Shown: piece after piece, positions 24,885 through 33,379 of the stretch | How positions within the stretch are numbered: position 1 is the stretch's first letter | Layout: every line of letters begins with the position of its first letter | Notes under the pieces: generated by a model | What the model was told of the DNA's origin: nothing | Seen by the model: the letters and a program-made list of their open reading frames with translations, nothing else | Database searches by the model: none | Assembly: GCA_964591275.1 (NCBI GenBank) | Contig: CAZQAE010000043.1 | Coordinates: 1 to 46,307, forward strand | DNA length: 46,307 bases | From: G963674685 sp964591275 | Lineage (GTDB): Bacteria > Lernaellota > Lernaellaia > JACKCT01 | Direction: 5' to 3' | Program-made: the position numbers and the translations under genes

Positions 24885-26164
24885 TAGTTTCGAGAAAAAA
24901 CGGTCTTGCCGCCAACGATAGTTGTCTTGACCTGTCCCTGCATTTTCGCGCCGATGAAAGGACTGTTTTTTGATTTACTGTAAATCCTGTCGGCGTCAAA
25001 AATATATTTTACCTTTGGATCGAAAATTGTGAGGTCCGCCAATGAGCCAGGGGAAATCGTTCCCGTCGGGAGGTTGTAGCATTTTGCGGGACCCCATGTC
25101 AGCAGTTCCACCGCGCGGCGTGGCGTCAGTTGTTTTCGACGTACAAGATTCCAGGTCAACGCAAGAGCCGTTTCCAATCCTATGATGCCATTGGCCGCGT
25201 TTTCAAACTCGCAATCTTTGGCGAGTATCTCATGAGGTGCGTGGTCCGTCGCAATGGCGTCAATCGTTCCATCTTTCAGACCGTTGATGAGGGCCTCTCT
25301 ATCGCTTGGTCCCCGCAGCGGCGGCGACATCTTGTATTGCGTGTTGTAGTCTCCCACATCCTCATCGATTAAAGTGAAGTGATGCGGCGTGACCTCTGCG
25401 GTGATTGAAACGCCTTTCGATTTGTAATCGCGAATAATGTCAATCGCGCCCTTTGTCGTAACATGGAGAAAATGAACGCGCCCTCCCGTATCTTTGGCCA
25501 GTATCGCGTCGCGGGCAATCATGATGTCCTCAGCAGCCGAAGGAACACCTGGCAGTCCGAGTTTGACCGAGTGAAAACCCTTATGCATGGCGCCTTTCCC
25601 AGCGATTTCCAGATCGATTTCGTGCACGGCGATCGGCGCGCCGAACATTTTTGCATACACCAGCGCATTGCGCATGATGGCGGAACTCATAATGGACTTG
25701 CCGTCATCGGAAAAGGCCACCACTCCGGCTTGCCTTAACTCTCCCATTTCCACCAAATGATCTCCGTTCATTTCCACTGTCATACATGCGATGGGAAATA
25801 CTCTGGCGGTTTTTGCGGCCAGCGCCTTATCGAGGATGAGGCCGGTTACTGAAATATTGTCGTTAACGGGATTGGTATTGGCCATGCAGCAAATCGATGT
25901 AAAACCGCCGGAAACAGCGGCCATGCACCCAGTGGCAATGGTCTCTTTTTGTTCAAATCCGGGTTCTCGCAAATGCGCGTGCAAGTCGATCAAGCCGGGC
26001 ATGACGATGCACCCCGCAGCGTCGATGACATTCATGCTTCGGGGATATTCGGTCTTCGGTCCGGCAATCTCGATAATCCGATCACTCTTGAAAACGACAT
26101 CGGCTTTTTTATCGATGGAAGACGCCGGATCAATGACCCGTCCGCCTTTAATGACTGTTTTCAT
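24884..26164 (-). CDS. pyrC: Dihydroorotase, multifunctional-complex type
   Basis: 426 residues from the ATG at 26164, which has GGAGGG seven bases upstream and overlaps the pyrB end by 17 bases; the longer frame to 26287 is inside pyrB. The metal site shows DLHAHLREPG, then DDGKSIMSS, EVTPHH and ATDHAPHE, as in type I amidohydrolase dihydroorotases. It closes carbamoyl aspartate to dihydroorotate, the step after PyrB, encoded just upstream. Type I enzymes often bind PyrB physically. Confidence 0.95.
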   Translation of the reverse strand: MKTVIKGGRVIDPASSIDKKADVVFKSDRIIEIAGPKTEYPRSMNVIDAAGCIVMPGLIDLHAHLREPGFEQKETIATGCMAAVSGGFTSICCMANTNPVNDNISVTGLILDKALAAKTARVFPIACMTVEMNGDHLVEMGELRQAGVVAFSDDGKSIMSSAIMRNALVYAKMFGAPIAVHEIDLEIAGKGAMHKGFHSVKLGLPGVPSAAEDIMIARDAILAKDTGGRVHFLHVTTKGAIDIIRDYKSKGVSITAEVTPHHFTLIDEDVGDYNTQYKMSPPLRGPSDREALINGLKDGTIDAIATDHAPHEILAKDCEFENAANGIIGLETALALTWNLVRRKQLTPRRAVELLTWGPAKCYNLPTGTISPGSLADLTIFDPKVKYIFDADRIYSKSKNSPFIGAKMQGQVKTTIVGGKTVFSRN

Positions 26165-27086
26165 AAAGCTGCCCTCCGCCGGCCAGAAGATGAAGAATCG
26201 CCATTCGCACGGCAACGCCATTTGAAACCTGCCCGAGTATTTTGCTCCTTGAACTGTCGGCGACCTCGCTGGAAATCTCAACGCCACGATTCATCGGCCC
26301 GGGATGCATAATGATGGCGTCGGGTTTCGCCAATTTGAGACGCTCTGCGTTGAGTCCGAAAAAACGTGCGTATTCTCTTTTGCTCGGGAACAATTTTTGC
26401 GATTGTCTTTCCAGTTGGAGCCTGAGCATCATAATGACATCGCAGCCCTTTAGGACTTTGTTCATGTCGTACTCAACCTTGACGCCAAGCTTCTCGATGA
26501 CCTTGGGCACAAGAGTTGGAGGACCGGAAACGCGAACATTAGCGCCCATTTTTTTCAGGCCGATAATATTGCTTCGTGCAACGCGGGAATGGGCGATGTC
26601 TCCGATAATAGCAATTTCAAGATCCTTAAAGTCTTTTTTGACATCCCTAATCATCATCATGTCCAAAAGCGCCTGGCTGGGATGTTCATGCGGACCATCG
26701 CCGGCGTTGACCACATTTACTCTCACTCGCTTTGACAAAAGCAGCGGCGTTCCCGCCAAGGGGTGCCTGACAACAATAATAGACGGATACATGGCCTCGA
26801 TGTTGCGAACGGTATCCAGCAGGGTTTCGCCTTTGCCAACCGAACTCGATTCCGCAGAGAAATTTACCGTGTCAGCGCTAAGTCTCTTGGCAGCGATTTC
26901 AAAGCTCGTCCTGGTTCTGGTCGAGGCCTCGTAAAAGAGATTGACAACGGTTTTCCCTTTTAGCGTATCATAGGTTTTTATTTTGCTTTGATCAGAAACG
27001 CTGAACATCTTGGCTGTATCAAGGATTTTAGTGATTTCGTTGACGCTGAGATCGCCCATGCTGATCAGGTGTTTTTTCACCCACAT
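26148..27086 (-). CDS. pyrB: Aspartate carbamoyltransferase catalytic subunit
   Basis: 312 residues, normal length. The carbamoyl phosphate loop STRTRTSFE, HPLAGTP, HPSQALLD, the aspartate-domain IGDIAHSRVARS and HPGPMNRG are all present. It makes N-carbamoyl-L-aspartate, the committed step of pyrimidine synthesis. No regulatory subunit (pyrI) is present, so this is likely the trimeric or PyrC-bound type. A strong promoter match lies 60-90 bases upstream; I see no PyrR-type attenuator. Confidence 0.96.
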   Translation of the reverse strand: MWVKKHLISMGDLSVNEITKILDTAKMFSVSDQSKIKTYDTLKGKTVVNLFYEASTRTRTSFEIAAKRLSADTVNFSAESSSVGKGETLLDTVRNIEAMYPSIIVVRHPLAGTPLLLSKRVRVNVVNAGDGPHEHPSQALLDMMMIRDVKKDFKDLEIAIIGDIAHSRVARSNIIGLKKMGANVRVSGPPTLVPKVIEKLGVKVEYDMNKVLKGCDVIMMLRLQLERQSQKLFPSKREYARFFGLNAERLKLAKPDAIIMHPGPMNRGVEISSEVADSSRSKILGQVSNGVAVRMAILHLLAGGGQLYENSH

Positions 27087-27145
27087 TTGATAACCCCACC
27101 AAATTGCAAATCGCTAAGGAAACAGTACACGATAACTGTCGCAAC

Positions 27146-27174
27146 CTTATAGCAATCGCCCAATTGCGGGTCAA
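27146..27174 (-). promoter_or_regulatory. Predicted promoter of the pyrB operon
   Basis: On the minus strand TTGACC (27174-27169), a 17-base spacer and TATAAG (27151-27146) form a strong sigma70-like match about 55 bases upstream of pyrB. The same arrangement, with a shared 15-base core, recurs at 29661-29689. Confidence 0.6.
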
Positions 27175-27248
27175 CGAGTTATTAGGCCACATTTCAGACA
27201 TATAGGAATTATCAGACATGTATTGCTGCGATTAATTGTGGACGGCAT

Positions 27249-27278
27249 AAAAAACGTGGACGCCCGAGGACGTCCACG
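27249..27278 (-). terminator. Rho-independent terminator of the CsgG/PEGA/cyclophilin gene
   Basis: An eight-base stem, CGTGGACG (27255-27262) with CGTCCACG (27271-27278), around an eight-base loop is followed on the minus strand by six T (27254-27249). It lies 30 bases after the stop at 27308. Confidence 0.8.
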
Positions 27279-27307
27279 CCTGTGTACTGATGAGTTTGCC
27301 GCGGAAA

Positions 27308-29338
27308 TTACTTCACTTCTTTAATTTCCAGCGATTCAATCAGCAAGGGTTTTACCGGCTTATCTCCACGAGCTGTTTTAACGCGGCTCATTTTTTTCAC
27401 GATGTCATAACCTTCAACGACTTCACCAAAAATTGTGTGCTTGTTGTTGAGCCAGGGTGTTTTCTTCACGGTGATAAAGAACTGGCTTCCGTTGGTGCCG
27501 GGGCCCGAATTTGCCATGGCCAACAGGCCCTTCTTATTGAATTTCAGTGAAGAATCAAATTCATCTTTGAATTTGTATCCGGGATCTCCGGTTCCTGTTC
27601 CCAAGGGACATCCGCCTTGGATCATGAAATTGGGAATGACTCGATGAAAACTCAAACCATCGTAAAATTTCCCTTTCTTTTTGTCGCCGGTTTTTCTGTC
27701 GGTGTACTCCTTGGTTCCTGTGGCGAGACCAACGAAATTTGCGACGGTTTCCGGTGTTTTGTCGGGAAATAATTTGACGGTGAAATCCCCCATAGTCGTG
27801 TGGAATATTGCCAGGAGGCCCTTATTATTATCCCCCCATATTTTCACGCCCGTCTGTTTAAGTTTCACAGTGGCCACCGCCGTCTGCCCTTCCTGAATAT
27901 TGACCGTGGAAGTGCCGGATTTGTCCTTGGTTTCGACTTTCACTTTGTGTCTGCCCTCAGCCAAGTCGCTCACCGTTACCGGGGCGGGCCCGATTTCTTT
28001 TCCATCTACATACACCTTTGCCCCGGGTTCCGGTGGGTCAGCATAGACCTGCAGCGAGCCAAGCTTGGCTTGAAGTGTCGCCTGATCAGGCGTGATCTTC
28101 ACCGCCTGTCCACGGTCAATGTTGATTTCGAAGGACTTGCCGCGATATCCCACCAAGCTGACTTTCACCTTACCGTTATTCACCGGTGACACTCGCCAAC
28201 TTCCCGGCGTCGCGCCAAGTTTCTTGCCGTCTAGACTTACTTTCGCGCCGCTCGGTTTGCTTTTCACATCCAGCGTGCCGAAATCCTGCGATAGGGCATA
28301 CATCTTGTTCGTCGCCTGACCGTCGCTCACGGTGATCTGCTGATCTTCCTGCGGCAGATACCATTCCTTCTTTACCGTCACCAGATACTGCCCGGAAGGA
28401 TAGCGTTGATCCGAAAATGGCGTCGAGCCAACCTTCGATCCGCCGATCAGTACTTCCGCTCCCGAGGGCTCGGATTCGATCTTCAGAGAGCCGTAGGCCG
28501 GTTTGAGTTCGACCCCCTCGAACTTCATCACGCCGGGCTTTAACGCCACGTCAAAAGAAACATCGTGATAGAGGCTCATCTTCAACGTCACACGCACCGT
28601 CGTGCCGGGTTGCAGGCTGACTTTCTGAAAGGCGGGTTTCGCCGTTCCGGCTTTCACCTCGCCCAGGTAAACTTCCGCCCCCGGCGGGCTCGTGGTGATG
28701 TAAAGGCCCGCCGGACCCGTGGCCGTCGCCGGAGGCTGCTCGGACGGGGCGAGAGCGCGCACTTCCGCCGCGCCGCCGGGAGCCGAGGGCTGCGTGGGCG
28801 ACACAAAGACCGCGCCGCCGCCGGAACGTGCGGGCGGCGCCACGCCCGCGTGGGACATGATCAGGCCCATGATTTCCGTGGATTTTGCTTTAAGCTGCGC
28901 TTCCAGGCCTTTCAGGTTCCCGGCGTCGGCGGTGCGACCTCCGAGCGAGTCTGCGGACAGGCTGTGATGGGCGCCGAAATCGATACGCATTTCCTCCGCG
29001 AAATGGATGATGGAGCCGGTGATGATATAATCCGCGGATATCATGCGCCCCAATTCGATGACGCATTTGGCTGTGGTGCACTGGGCGAGGCTTTTTTCCG
29101 GCGGCAGCAGGCTTTTGATATTGTCCTTTGTCATAATCAGAAATTTGTCTTTGGGCAAAGTCGCACTGGCCACCATGCGTATCTGCTTTGACAAAGAGCG
29201 CGCCTCGTCGCCTGTGATCTCGGTCTTGTTGGCCAGGTCCATGACCGCGACGCGCAGTTTCTCCTCGGCGTCCAGCGGCGTGGAGAACGCGCTGATTAAA
29301 ATGGCGACAACCAATGCCAATAGCGACAGTTTTTTCAT
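27308..29338 (-). CDS. Secreted CsgG/TolB-like, four PEGA repeats and cyclophilin fusion
   Basis: A 676-residue periplasmic multi-domain protein. A signal peptide covers residues 1-24. Residues 25-150 begin LRVAVMDLANK and resemble the CsgG/FlgO/TolB N-terminal alpha-beta fold. A Pro/Ala-rich linker leads to four PEGA repeats of about 70 residues (roughly 210-283, 284-354, 355-428, 429-498), each carrying P-x-G-A-x-V near its start. Residues 510-676 are a complete cyclophilin-type peptidyl-prolyl isomerase with FHRVIPNFMIQGG, NGSQFFITV and the WLNNKHTIFGEV tail, including the catalytic Arg and the active-site Trp. PEGA proteins bind envelope partners; the fused isomerase is not usual. The DNA of the cyclophilin part is nearly identical to the neighbouring gene at 29827, so the fusion looks recent or kept alike by gene conversion. 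Confidence 0.88.
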   Translation of the reverse strand: MKKLSLLALVVAILISAFSTPLDAEEKLRVAVMDLANKTEITGDEARSLSKQIRMVASATLPKDKFLIMTKDNIKSLLPPEKSLAQCTTAKCVIELGRMISADYIITGSIIHFAEEMRIDFGAHHSLSADSLGGRTADAGNLKGLEAQLKAKSTEIMGLIMSHAGVAPPARSGGGAVFVSPTQPSAPGGAAEVRALAPSEQPPATATGPAGLYITTSPPGAEVYLGEVKAGTAKPAFQKVSLQPGTTVRVTLKMSLYHDVSFDVALKPGVMKFEGVELKPAYGSLKIESEPSGAEVLIGGSKVGSTPFSDQRYPSGQYLVTVKKEWYLPQEDQQITVSDGQATNKMYALSQDFGTLDVKSKPSGAKVSLDGKKLGATPGSWRVSPVNNGKVKVSLVGYRGKSFEINIDRGQAVKITPDQATLQAKLGSLQVYADPPEPGAKVYVDGKEIGPAPVTVSDLAEGRHKVKVETKDKSGTSTVNIQEGQTAVATVKLKQTGVKIWGDNNKGLLAIFHTTMGDFTVKLFPDKTPETVANFVGLATGTKEYTDRKTGDKKKGKFYDGLSFHRVIPNFMIQGGCPLGTGTGDPGYKFKDEFDSSLKFNKKGLLAMANSGPGTNGSQFFITVKKTPWLNNKHTIFGEVVEGYDIVKKMSRVKTARGDKPVKPLLIESLEIKEVK

Positions 29339-29404
29339 TTATGGCTCCGTATTTTCCTGCACCCCTTTTTAGAGATTTCGTAAAATGATACGACATTATT
29401 TTCC

Positions 29405-29576
29405 AGGGCTACAGCCCTTTGCTACGAACCTTTCGTCCTTTGGGCTTGACGCGTAGTCCGCATTCTAAATTCCGAATTATTCTTGCTTACCACGTAATCG
29501 ACAGTCCGAGGCTGCCGTTTTTTCCGTCGAAATATAGTGTCGGGACGACCTGCGCCCATTCAGTGGGCTCCTTTGT
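29405..29576. repeat. Short hairpins of GCCC/GGGC type in the 29339-29826 gap
   Basis: AGGGC-TACA-GCCCT (29405-29418) and GCCCA-TTCAG-TGGGC (near 29554-29568) are short hairpins of the same style as the arrays at 35595 and 37677, but without their long inverted copies. The rest of the 488-base gap from 29339 to 29826 holds the gene fragment, promoter and terminator listed separately. Confidence 0.35.
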
Positions 29577-29600
29577 TTCTTCTCCATACTGTCGCCGCTG
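29487..29600 (-). pseudogene. Possible remnant of an outer-membrane protein C-terminus
   Basis: On the minus strand a frame open for about 65 codons ends at the stop at 29487-29489. Its last 30 residues read EPTEWAQVVPTLYFDG then GSLGLSITW, with a terminal Trp. This looks like the final beta-strand of an outer-membrane barrel. There is no start codon or ribosome site, and further upstream the frame turns into promoter-like DNA. It could be a decayed gene end or chance. Confidence 0.35.
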
Positions 29601-29660
29601 CCGTTTGCTTTTCGGCAAGGTTAACTGTGGTCGTGAGAACGAGTATTGCCTCGGCGAAGC

Positions 29661-29689
29661 TTTATAGCAATCGCCCTGATGCTGGTCAA
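29661..29689 (-). promoter_or_regulatory. Predicted promoter of the CsgG/PEGA/cyclophilin gene
   Basis: TTGACC (29689-29684), a 17-base spacer and TATAAA (29666-29661) on the minus strand. The core GGGCGATTGCTATAA is shared with the pyrB promoter. The leader to the start at 29338 would be about 310 bases, which is long. Confidence 0.5.
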
Positions 29690-29764
29690 CGAGTTAATAA
29701 AACACATATGTATTATATATCATATTGCATATGCTTTTCACAAGGCAGACATCACTATAGGCAT

Positions 29765-29801
29765 AAAAACAGGCGTGAACGAACCTAGTCGCCTACGCCT
29801 G
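29765..29801 (-). terminator. Terminator of the cyclophilin lipoprotein gene
   Basis: CAGGCGT (29770-29776) pairs with ACGCCTG (29795-29801) over an 18-base loop, followed on the minus strand by five T (29769-29765). It lies 25 bases after the stop and sits in the same context (a GCATAAAAA run) as the terminator at 27249. Confidence 0.65.
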
Positions 29802-29826
29802 TAAATTGTTTTGAATTGTGCTTAAG

Positions 29827-30498
29827 TTATTTCACTTCCTTAATTTCCAGGGATTCAATTAGCAAGGGTTTTACCGGCTTATCTCCACGAGCTGTTTCAA
29901 CTTTGCCCATTTTATCCACGATGTCATAACCTTCAATGACTTCACCAAAAATTGTGTGCTTGTTGTTGAGCCAGGATGTTTCCTTCACGGTGATAAAGAA
30001 CTGGCTTCCGTTGGTGCCGGGGCCCGAATTTGCCATTGCCAACAGGCCCTTCTTATTGAATTTCAGTGAAGAATCAAATTCATCTTTGAATTTGTATCCG
30101 GGATCTCCGGTTCCTGTTCCCAAGGGACATCCGCCTTGGATCATGAAATTGGGAATGACTCGATGAAAACTCAAACCATCGTAAAATTTCCCTTTCTTTT
30201 TGTCGCCGGTTTTTCTGTCGGTGTACTCCTTGGTTCCTGTGGCGAGACCAACGAAATTTGCGACGGTTTCCGGTGTTTTGTCGGGAAATAATTTGACGGT
30301 GAAATCCCCCATCGTCGTGTGGAATATTGCCAAAAGACTTCCGGAATGCTTTTCTTCAGGTTGTTTTTCAATGGGTTGTTTTTCGGTGGGTTGTTTTTCC
30401 ATGAGTTGTATTTCCTTTGGTTGTTTGTCGGTGCAAGCCGTTTGAAACAGCATTGTGGCACAGCCAACGATAACGAATACCAGAACAATGCTTTTCAT
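29827..30498 (-). CDS. Cyclophilin-type peptidyl-prolyl isomerase lipoprotein
   Basis: 223 residues. A signal peptide ends in the lipobox-like FQTAC (Cys 22). Residues about 30-50 are a tandem repeat of E-K-Q-P-x units, which should be a flexible spacer. The remaining 167 residues are a complete cyclophilin with FHRVIPNFMIQGG and NGSQFFITV. It would isomerise prolyl bonds in exported proteins at the membrane surface. A ribosome site (GGAGAG) precedes the ATG. Its domain differs from that of the fusion protein at only a few residues, all in the last third. Confidence 0.93.
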   Translation of the reverse strand: MKSIVLVFVIVGCATMLFQTACTDKQPKEIQLMEKQPTEKQPIEKQPEEKHSGSLLAIFHTTMGDFTVKLFPDKTPETVANFVGLATGTKEYTDRKTGDKKKGKFYDGLSFHRVIPNFMIQGGCPLGTGTGDPGYKFKDEFDSSLKFNKKGLLAMANSGPGTNGSQFFITVKETSWLNNKHTIFGEVIEGYDIVDKMGKVETARGDKPVKPLLIESLEIKEVK

Positions 30499-30559
30499 AG
30501 TTTCTCTCCGTTTTTGTTTTTCATTCCATCAAATAACCCGCAATTGGGATGCGACTCGA

Positions 30560-31438
30560 TTAAGCACTATAAATCTCAAAATCGGATTTTTTGCAATAAT
30601 CAGCAATTTTTGACCACAAAGCATTCCGAAGTTCTTTTGTCAAAACTCCTGTTCGTCCGTTTCCGATGATGCGATTATCCACTTTAGTAATACCTGCGAT
30701 TTCAGCGATGGTTCCCGAAATGAATATCTCATCTGCTTCCATCAGGCGTTTTTTGTCGAACATTTCTTCGGAGACAGCGGCGCCAATGCTGTCTGCAAGA
30801 TCAATAATTAATTTCCTGGTTATTCCAGGCAAAATATTTCTCGTCAGAGGATGCGTTAGTATTTGATTGGAAAATACGGCGAAAACATTCGAGCTTGATC
30901 CCTCACGCACGACGTCGGTGTCTCCCAAAAGAATGCCCTCGCTGGCGCCCTTTTCCGCGGCTTGCTGCGCGGCCATGACATTCCACAGCAAATTTAGCGT
31001 TTTGAGATCGCAGCGGCCCCAGCGGTAATCGGGAAGAGTAATCGCCTTAATTCCATCTTCCAAAATTTCTTCGGGTATCTGCGGAGCCTCCCGTATGGTG
31101 GCCACGAGATTCGGCTTTAGATTGGGTGGGATCACGTGACTTCGCGGAGCGACGCCTCTCGTGATGGAAAAATATAGCTTCGCCCTTTTGCTCTCGCTTC
31201 TGGAGCACAAAGTTTTTACGACATCGGCGACTTCCGCCAAATCAGCGTTGTCAATTTTCAACCCGCTGAGGCTTTGAGTCAGTCGCTTCATGTGCTCGGC
31301 AAAAAGGAAGGGCTTTTGGGAGTGCACCGAAATAACTTCGTAAACTCCGTCGCCGAACTGATAACCACGGTCATCAATGGGCACGAAAGCTTCAGAAATC
31401 GGGAGGTATTTGCCGTTAAGGTATGCCAATTCAGGCAT
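30560..31438 (-). CDS. dat: D-amino acid aminotransferase (class IV PLP enzyme)
   Basis: 292 residues of the fold IV aminotransferase family (IlvE/Dat/PabC). YQFGDGVYE and the central CDLKTLNLLWN stretch, with the PLP-binding Lys, match D-alanine aminotransferase more closely than IlvE, as does R-x-x-R-C-D before it. GITRKLI and FISGT close the cofactor site. It would exchange amino groups between D-alanine, 2-oxoglutarate and D-glutamate, giving D-Glu for peptidoglycan. It is the middle gene of a minus-strand set after the hydrolase (45-base gap). An IlvE-like branched-chain role is the main alternative. Confidence 0.82.
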   Translation of the reverse strand: MPELAYLNGKYLPISEAFVPIDDRGYQFGDGVYEVISVHSQKPFLFAEHMKRLTQSLSGLKIDNADLAEVADVVKTLCSRSESKRAKLYFSITRGVAPRSHVIPPNLKPNLVATIREAPQIPEEILEDGIKAITLPDYRWGRCDLKTLNLLWNVMAAQQAAEKGASEGILLGDTDVVREGSSSNVFAVFSNQILTHPLTRNILPGITRKLIIDLADSIGAAVSEEMFDKKRLMEADEIFISGTIAEIAGITKVDNRIIGNGRTGVLTKELRNALWSKIADYCKKSDFEIYSA

Positions 31439-31483
31439 TGCGCATCCACCTGTGAGATTTCGCTGCCGGAGTAAAAGACGGCA

Positions 31484-32317
31484 TCACGAGCGTGCCTCGA
31501 TCCATTGCATAATATCCGCTATCACTATGTCTTTTTCAATTTCGTTCATGATTTCATGGAAAAATCCGTCATAGATTTTCAATTCTTTGTCGCCTGATGA
31601 GATGTCCCGGAAAAAGATTCGGGATCCGTCAGGATGGGTTAATTTGTCATCGCCGCCATGCATTATCAATGCGGGAATGTTCAGGATTTTGGCTTGCGCC
31701 AGAGAATTTTTCATGGCCGCAATCATCTCGGTAAACAGGCGGGTGCTGACACGGCTGTGAACAAGCGGATCACTGGTGTAGGCTTTTTGGGCCTTTTCGT
31801 CATGACTGATTAATGAGGGATCGATATTGTTATCCATCGTGAGATAGGGCATGAACCGGCTGAGTAATCGCCCCACAGCGGCCTTTGCCGGATTGACTTC
31901 CAGCGATAGTTTGAACAAGGGTCCGCTGAGTATGAGGCCATCTAGGGAATCCTGAAAACGCAGGGCGTATTGCGCGGCAATCAATCCACCCAGGGAGTGA
32001 CCCAGAAGAAATACTTTCTTTGCGTCGGTTCTTTCCCGCGTGATCTCCACCAGATTTTTTACGCCGTCAGTGAACTGATCGAAGCTGTCGATACAGCCCT
32101 TGTTGCCTCCGGAAAACCCGTGGCCGCGATGATCCAGCGCAAAGAAGGAATATCCTTTATCTGCAAGGGGCCCGAAGATATTCTGGTAGCGTCCCGAGTG
32201 CTCTCCTAATCCGTGGGAAATAACGACGGCGACTTTGGATTTTGGCTGCGCGCGGTACTGAAAGAAAAGTTCGACGCCGTCTTGATCCTTGAATCTGTCT
32301 TGCTTTATTTCGCTCAT
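31484..32317 (-). CDS. Alpha/beta hydrolase, monoacylglycerol lipase-like
   Basis: 277 residues of the serine-aminopeptidase-like (Hydrolase_4) alpha/beta fold. SHGLGEHSGRY is the oxyanion region, GHSLGG the nucleophile elbow, MHGGDDKLT holds the Asp and FHEIMNE the His of the triad. DHRGHGFSGG is the usual family turn. It has no signal peptide. Related enzymes act on monoacylglycerols or lysophospholipids; the substrate is not fixed. It appears first in the minus-strand run to the cyclophilin gene, after a 220-base divergent gap in which I see no clear promoter. Confidence 0.85.
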   Translation of the reverse strand: MSEIKQDRFKDQDGVELFFQYRAQPKSKVAVVISHGLGEHSGRYQNIFGPLADKGYSFFALDHRGHGFSGGNKGCIDSFDQFTDGVKNLVEITRERTDAKKVFLLGHSLGGLIAAQYALRFQDSLDGLILSGPLFKLSLEVNPAKAAVGRLLSRFMPYLTMDNNIDPSLISHDEKAQKAYTSDPLVHSRVSTRLFTEMIAAMKNSLAQAKILNIPALIMHGGDDKLTHPDGSRIFFRDISSGDKELKIYDGFFHEIMNEIEKDIVIADIMQWIEARS

Positions 32318-32537
32318 GGAATCCCCTCAATCGAATAAATGCCCATACGTGGGTTTATGTTCTGAATCAGCGACTCGTGTCAAGGGCCGAGAACATTCAA
32401 CGTCTTCGCCGAAGCTTGGCTCACAAAATCCGCCCAAACTTGAATCATCACCGCCAGCGCCATTGACTTTGGATAGACAATAATTCTAAGTATGCTATTA
32501 ATCCTTATGGGATGCGTTTCTTTGGGAGGAGTGGGCT

Positions 32538-33320
32538 ATGCGAGAGTGTAATGAATGCAATGCCGAGGCAACTCTGGTTGCGACAAAGCGTTTTCATGTC
32601 TTCACAACCCACGATCGGTTTTATTGCGAAAAATGCCATTCAAAAATTGAGCGTAAAGATGATATCATTTTGCTGGTCAGTCTTTTCGCATCGCTGATTT
32701 TGCTGGGTGCTGCAATTTTTCTTTATAACAACAATTCGAAAAGCACTCTGAAAACAGAAGCGGACGCCATCGAAATTCAGCGACAAGCCAGAGATTTTGA
32801 CAATGACGGCGTTGTGGACATTTGGGAAGAGCAAGCCACTGATGCGCAAATCAGCAACTTTAATACTCTGGGGTATCCCTGTGAAGATATTGAAGGCACG
32901 GCAACTTCCTCACGTGCAATACTCGCCGTTATCCCATCATCCAATTGGATTGAAAAATTCAAAAACAACAAAGGATTCAAAAATGCGCTGAATTATCCGG
33001 CCGTCATGGGTGCATTCATTGAAAAATACACGAATCCGGAAAATGTTCACCAATTGGATAACGTGCTTCTTACGACAAGCGGCGAAATTGCTTTCGTCGT
33101 AAAAGAATTCTCCAAAGCCCCAAAGAATTGGGAAAATCAGGAAATTAAAAAGGAAAAAGCGAATCCTGATGACGATCAAGCTGAAAAAACTAACACAAAA
33201 TCCACAGTCCCGCTATTGGATGCTACCGTTTGTTATGAGCAGCTCAGCCGGCGCGAAGCCAAGCAAGTGGCCCAAATCCTGGGGATCCCCGAAGAGGGAT
33301 TAACCGCCGCGTATCGATAA
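32538..33320 (+). CDS. Unrecognised zinc-ribbon single-pass membrane protein
   Basis: 260 residues, started at the ATG at 32538 behind a GGGAGGAG ribosome site. The N-terminus has two C-x2-C pairs (C4, C7 and C29, C32), a zinc ribbon on the cytoplasmic side. A transmembrane helix covers about residues 44-64. Then comes DFDNDGVVDIWEE, a D-x-D-x-D-G loop like the calcium loops of dockerin or TSP3 repeats, and a mostly soluble C-terminal part of about 170 residues. The last 20 residues (LSRREAKQVAQILG) are helical. I do not know the family; transmembrane sensor-like proteins share this layout. Confidence 0.75.
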   Translation: MRECNECNAEATLVATKRFHVFTTHDRFYCEKCHSKIERKDDIILLVSLFASLILLGAAIFLYNNNSKSTLKTEADAIEIQRQARDFDNDGVVDIWEEQATDAQISNFNTLGYPCEDIEGTATSSRAILAVIPSSNWIEKFKNNKGFKNALNYPAVMGAFIEKYTNPENVHQLDNVLLTTSGEIAFVVKEFSKAPKNWENQEIKKEKANPDDDQAEKTNTKSTVPLLDATVCYEQLSRREAKQVAQILGIPEEGLTAAYR

Positions 33321-33379
33321 TTCGGTATAACAAAACAATAATTGCTGACCCGTGATTCATCGAGTCGCGCCGTTTTCGT

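Noticed and set aside
26242..26934. 230-codon open frame on the plus strand
   Set aside because: It is antisense to pyrB, whose motifs are complete; the translation has no recognisable domain and no ribosome site.
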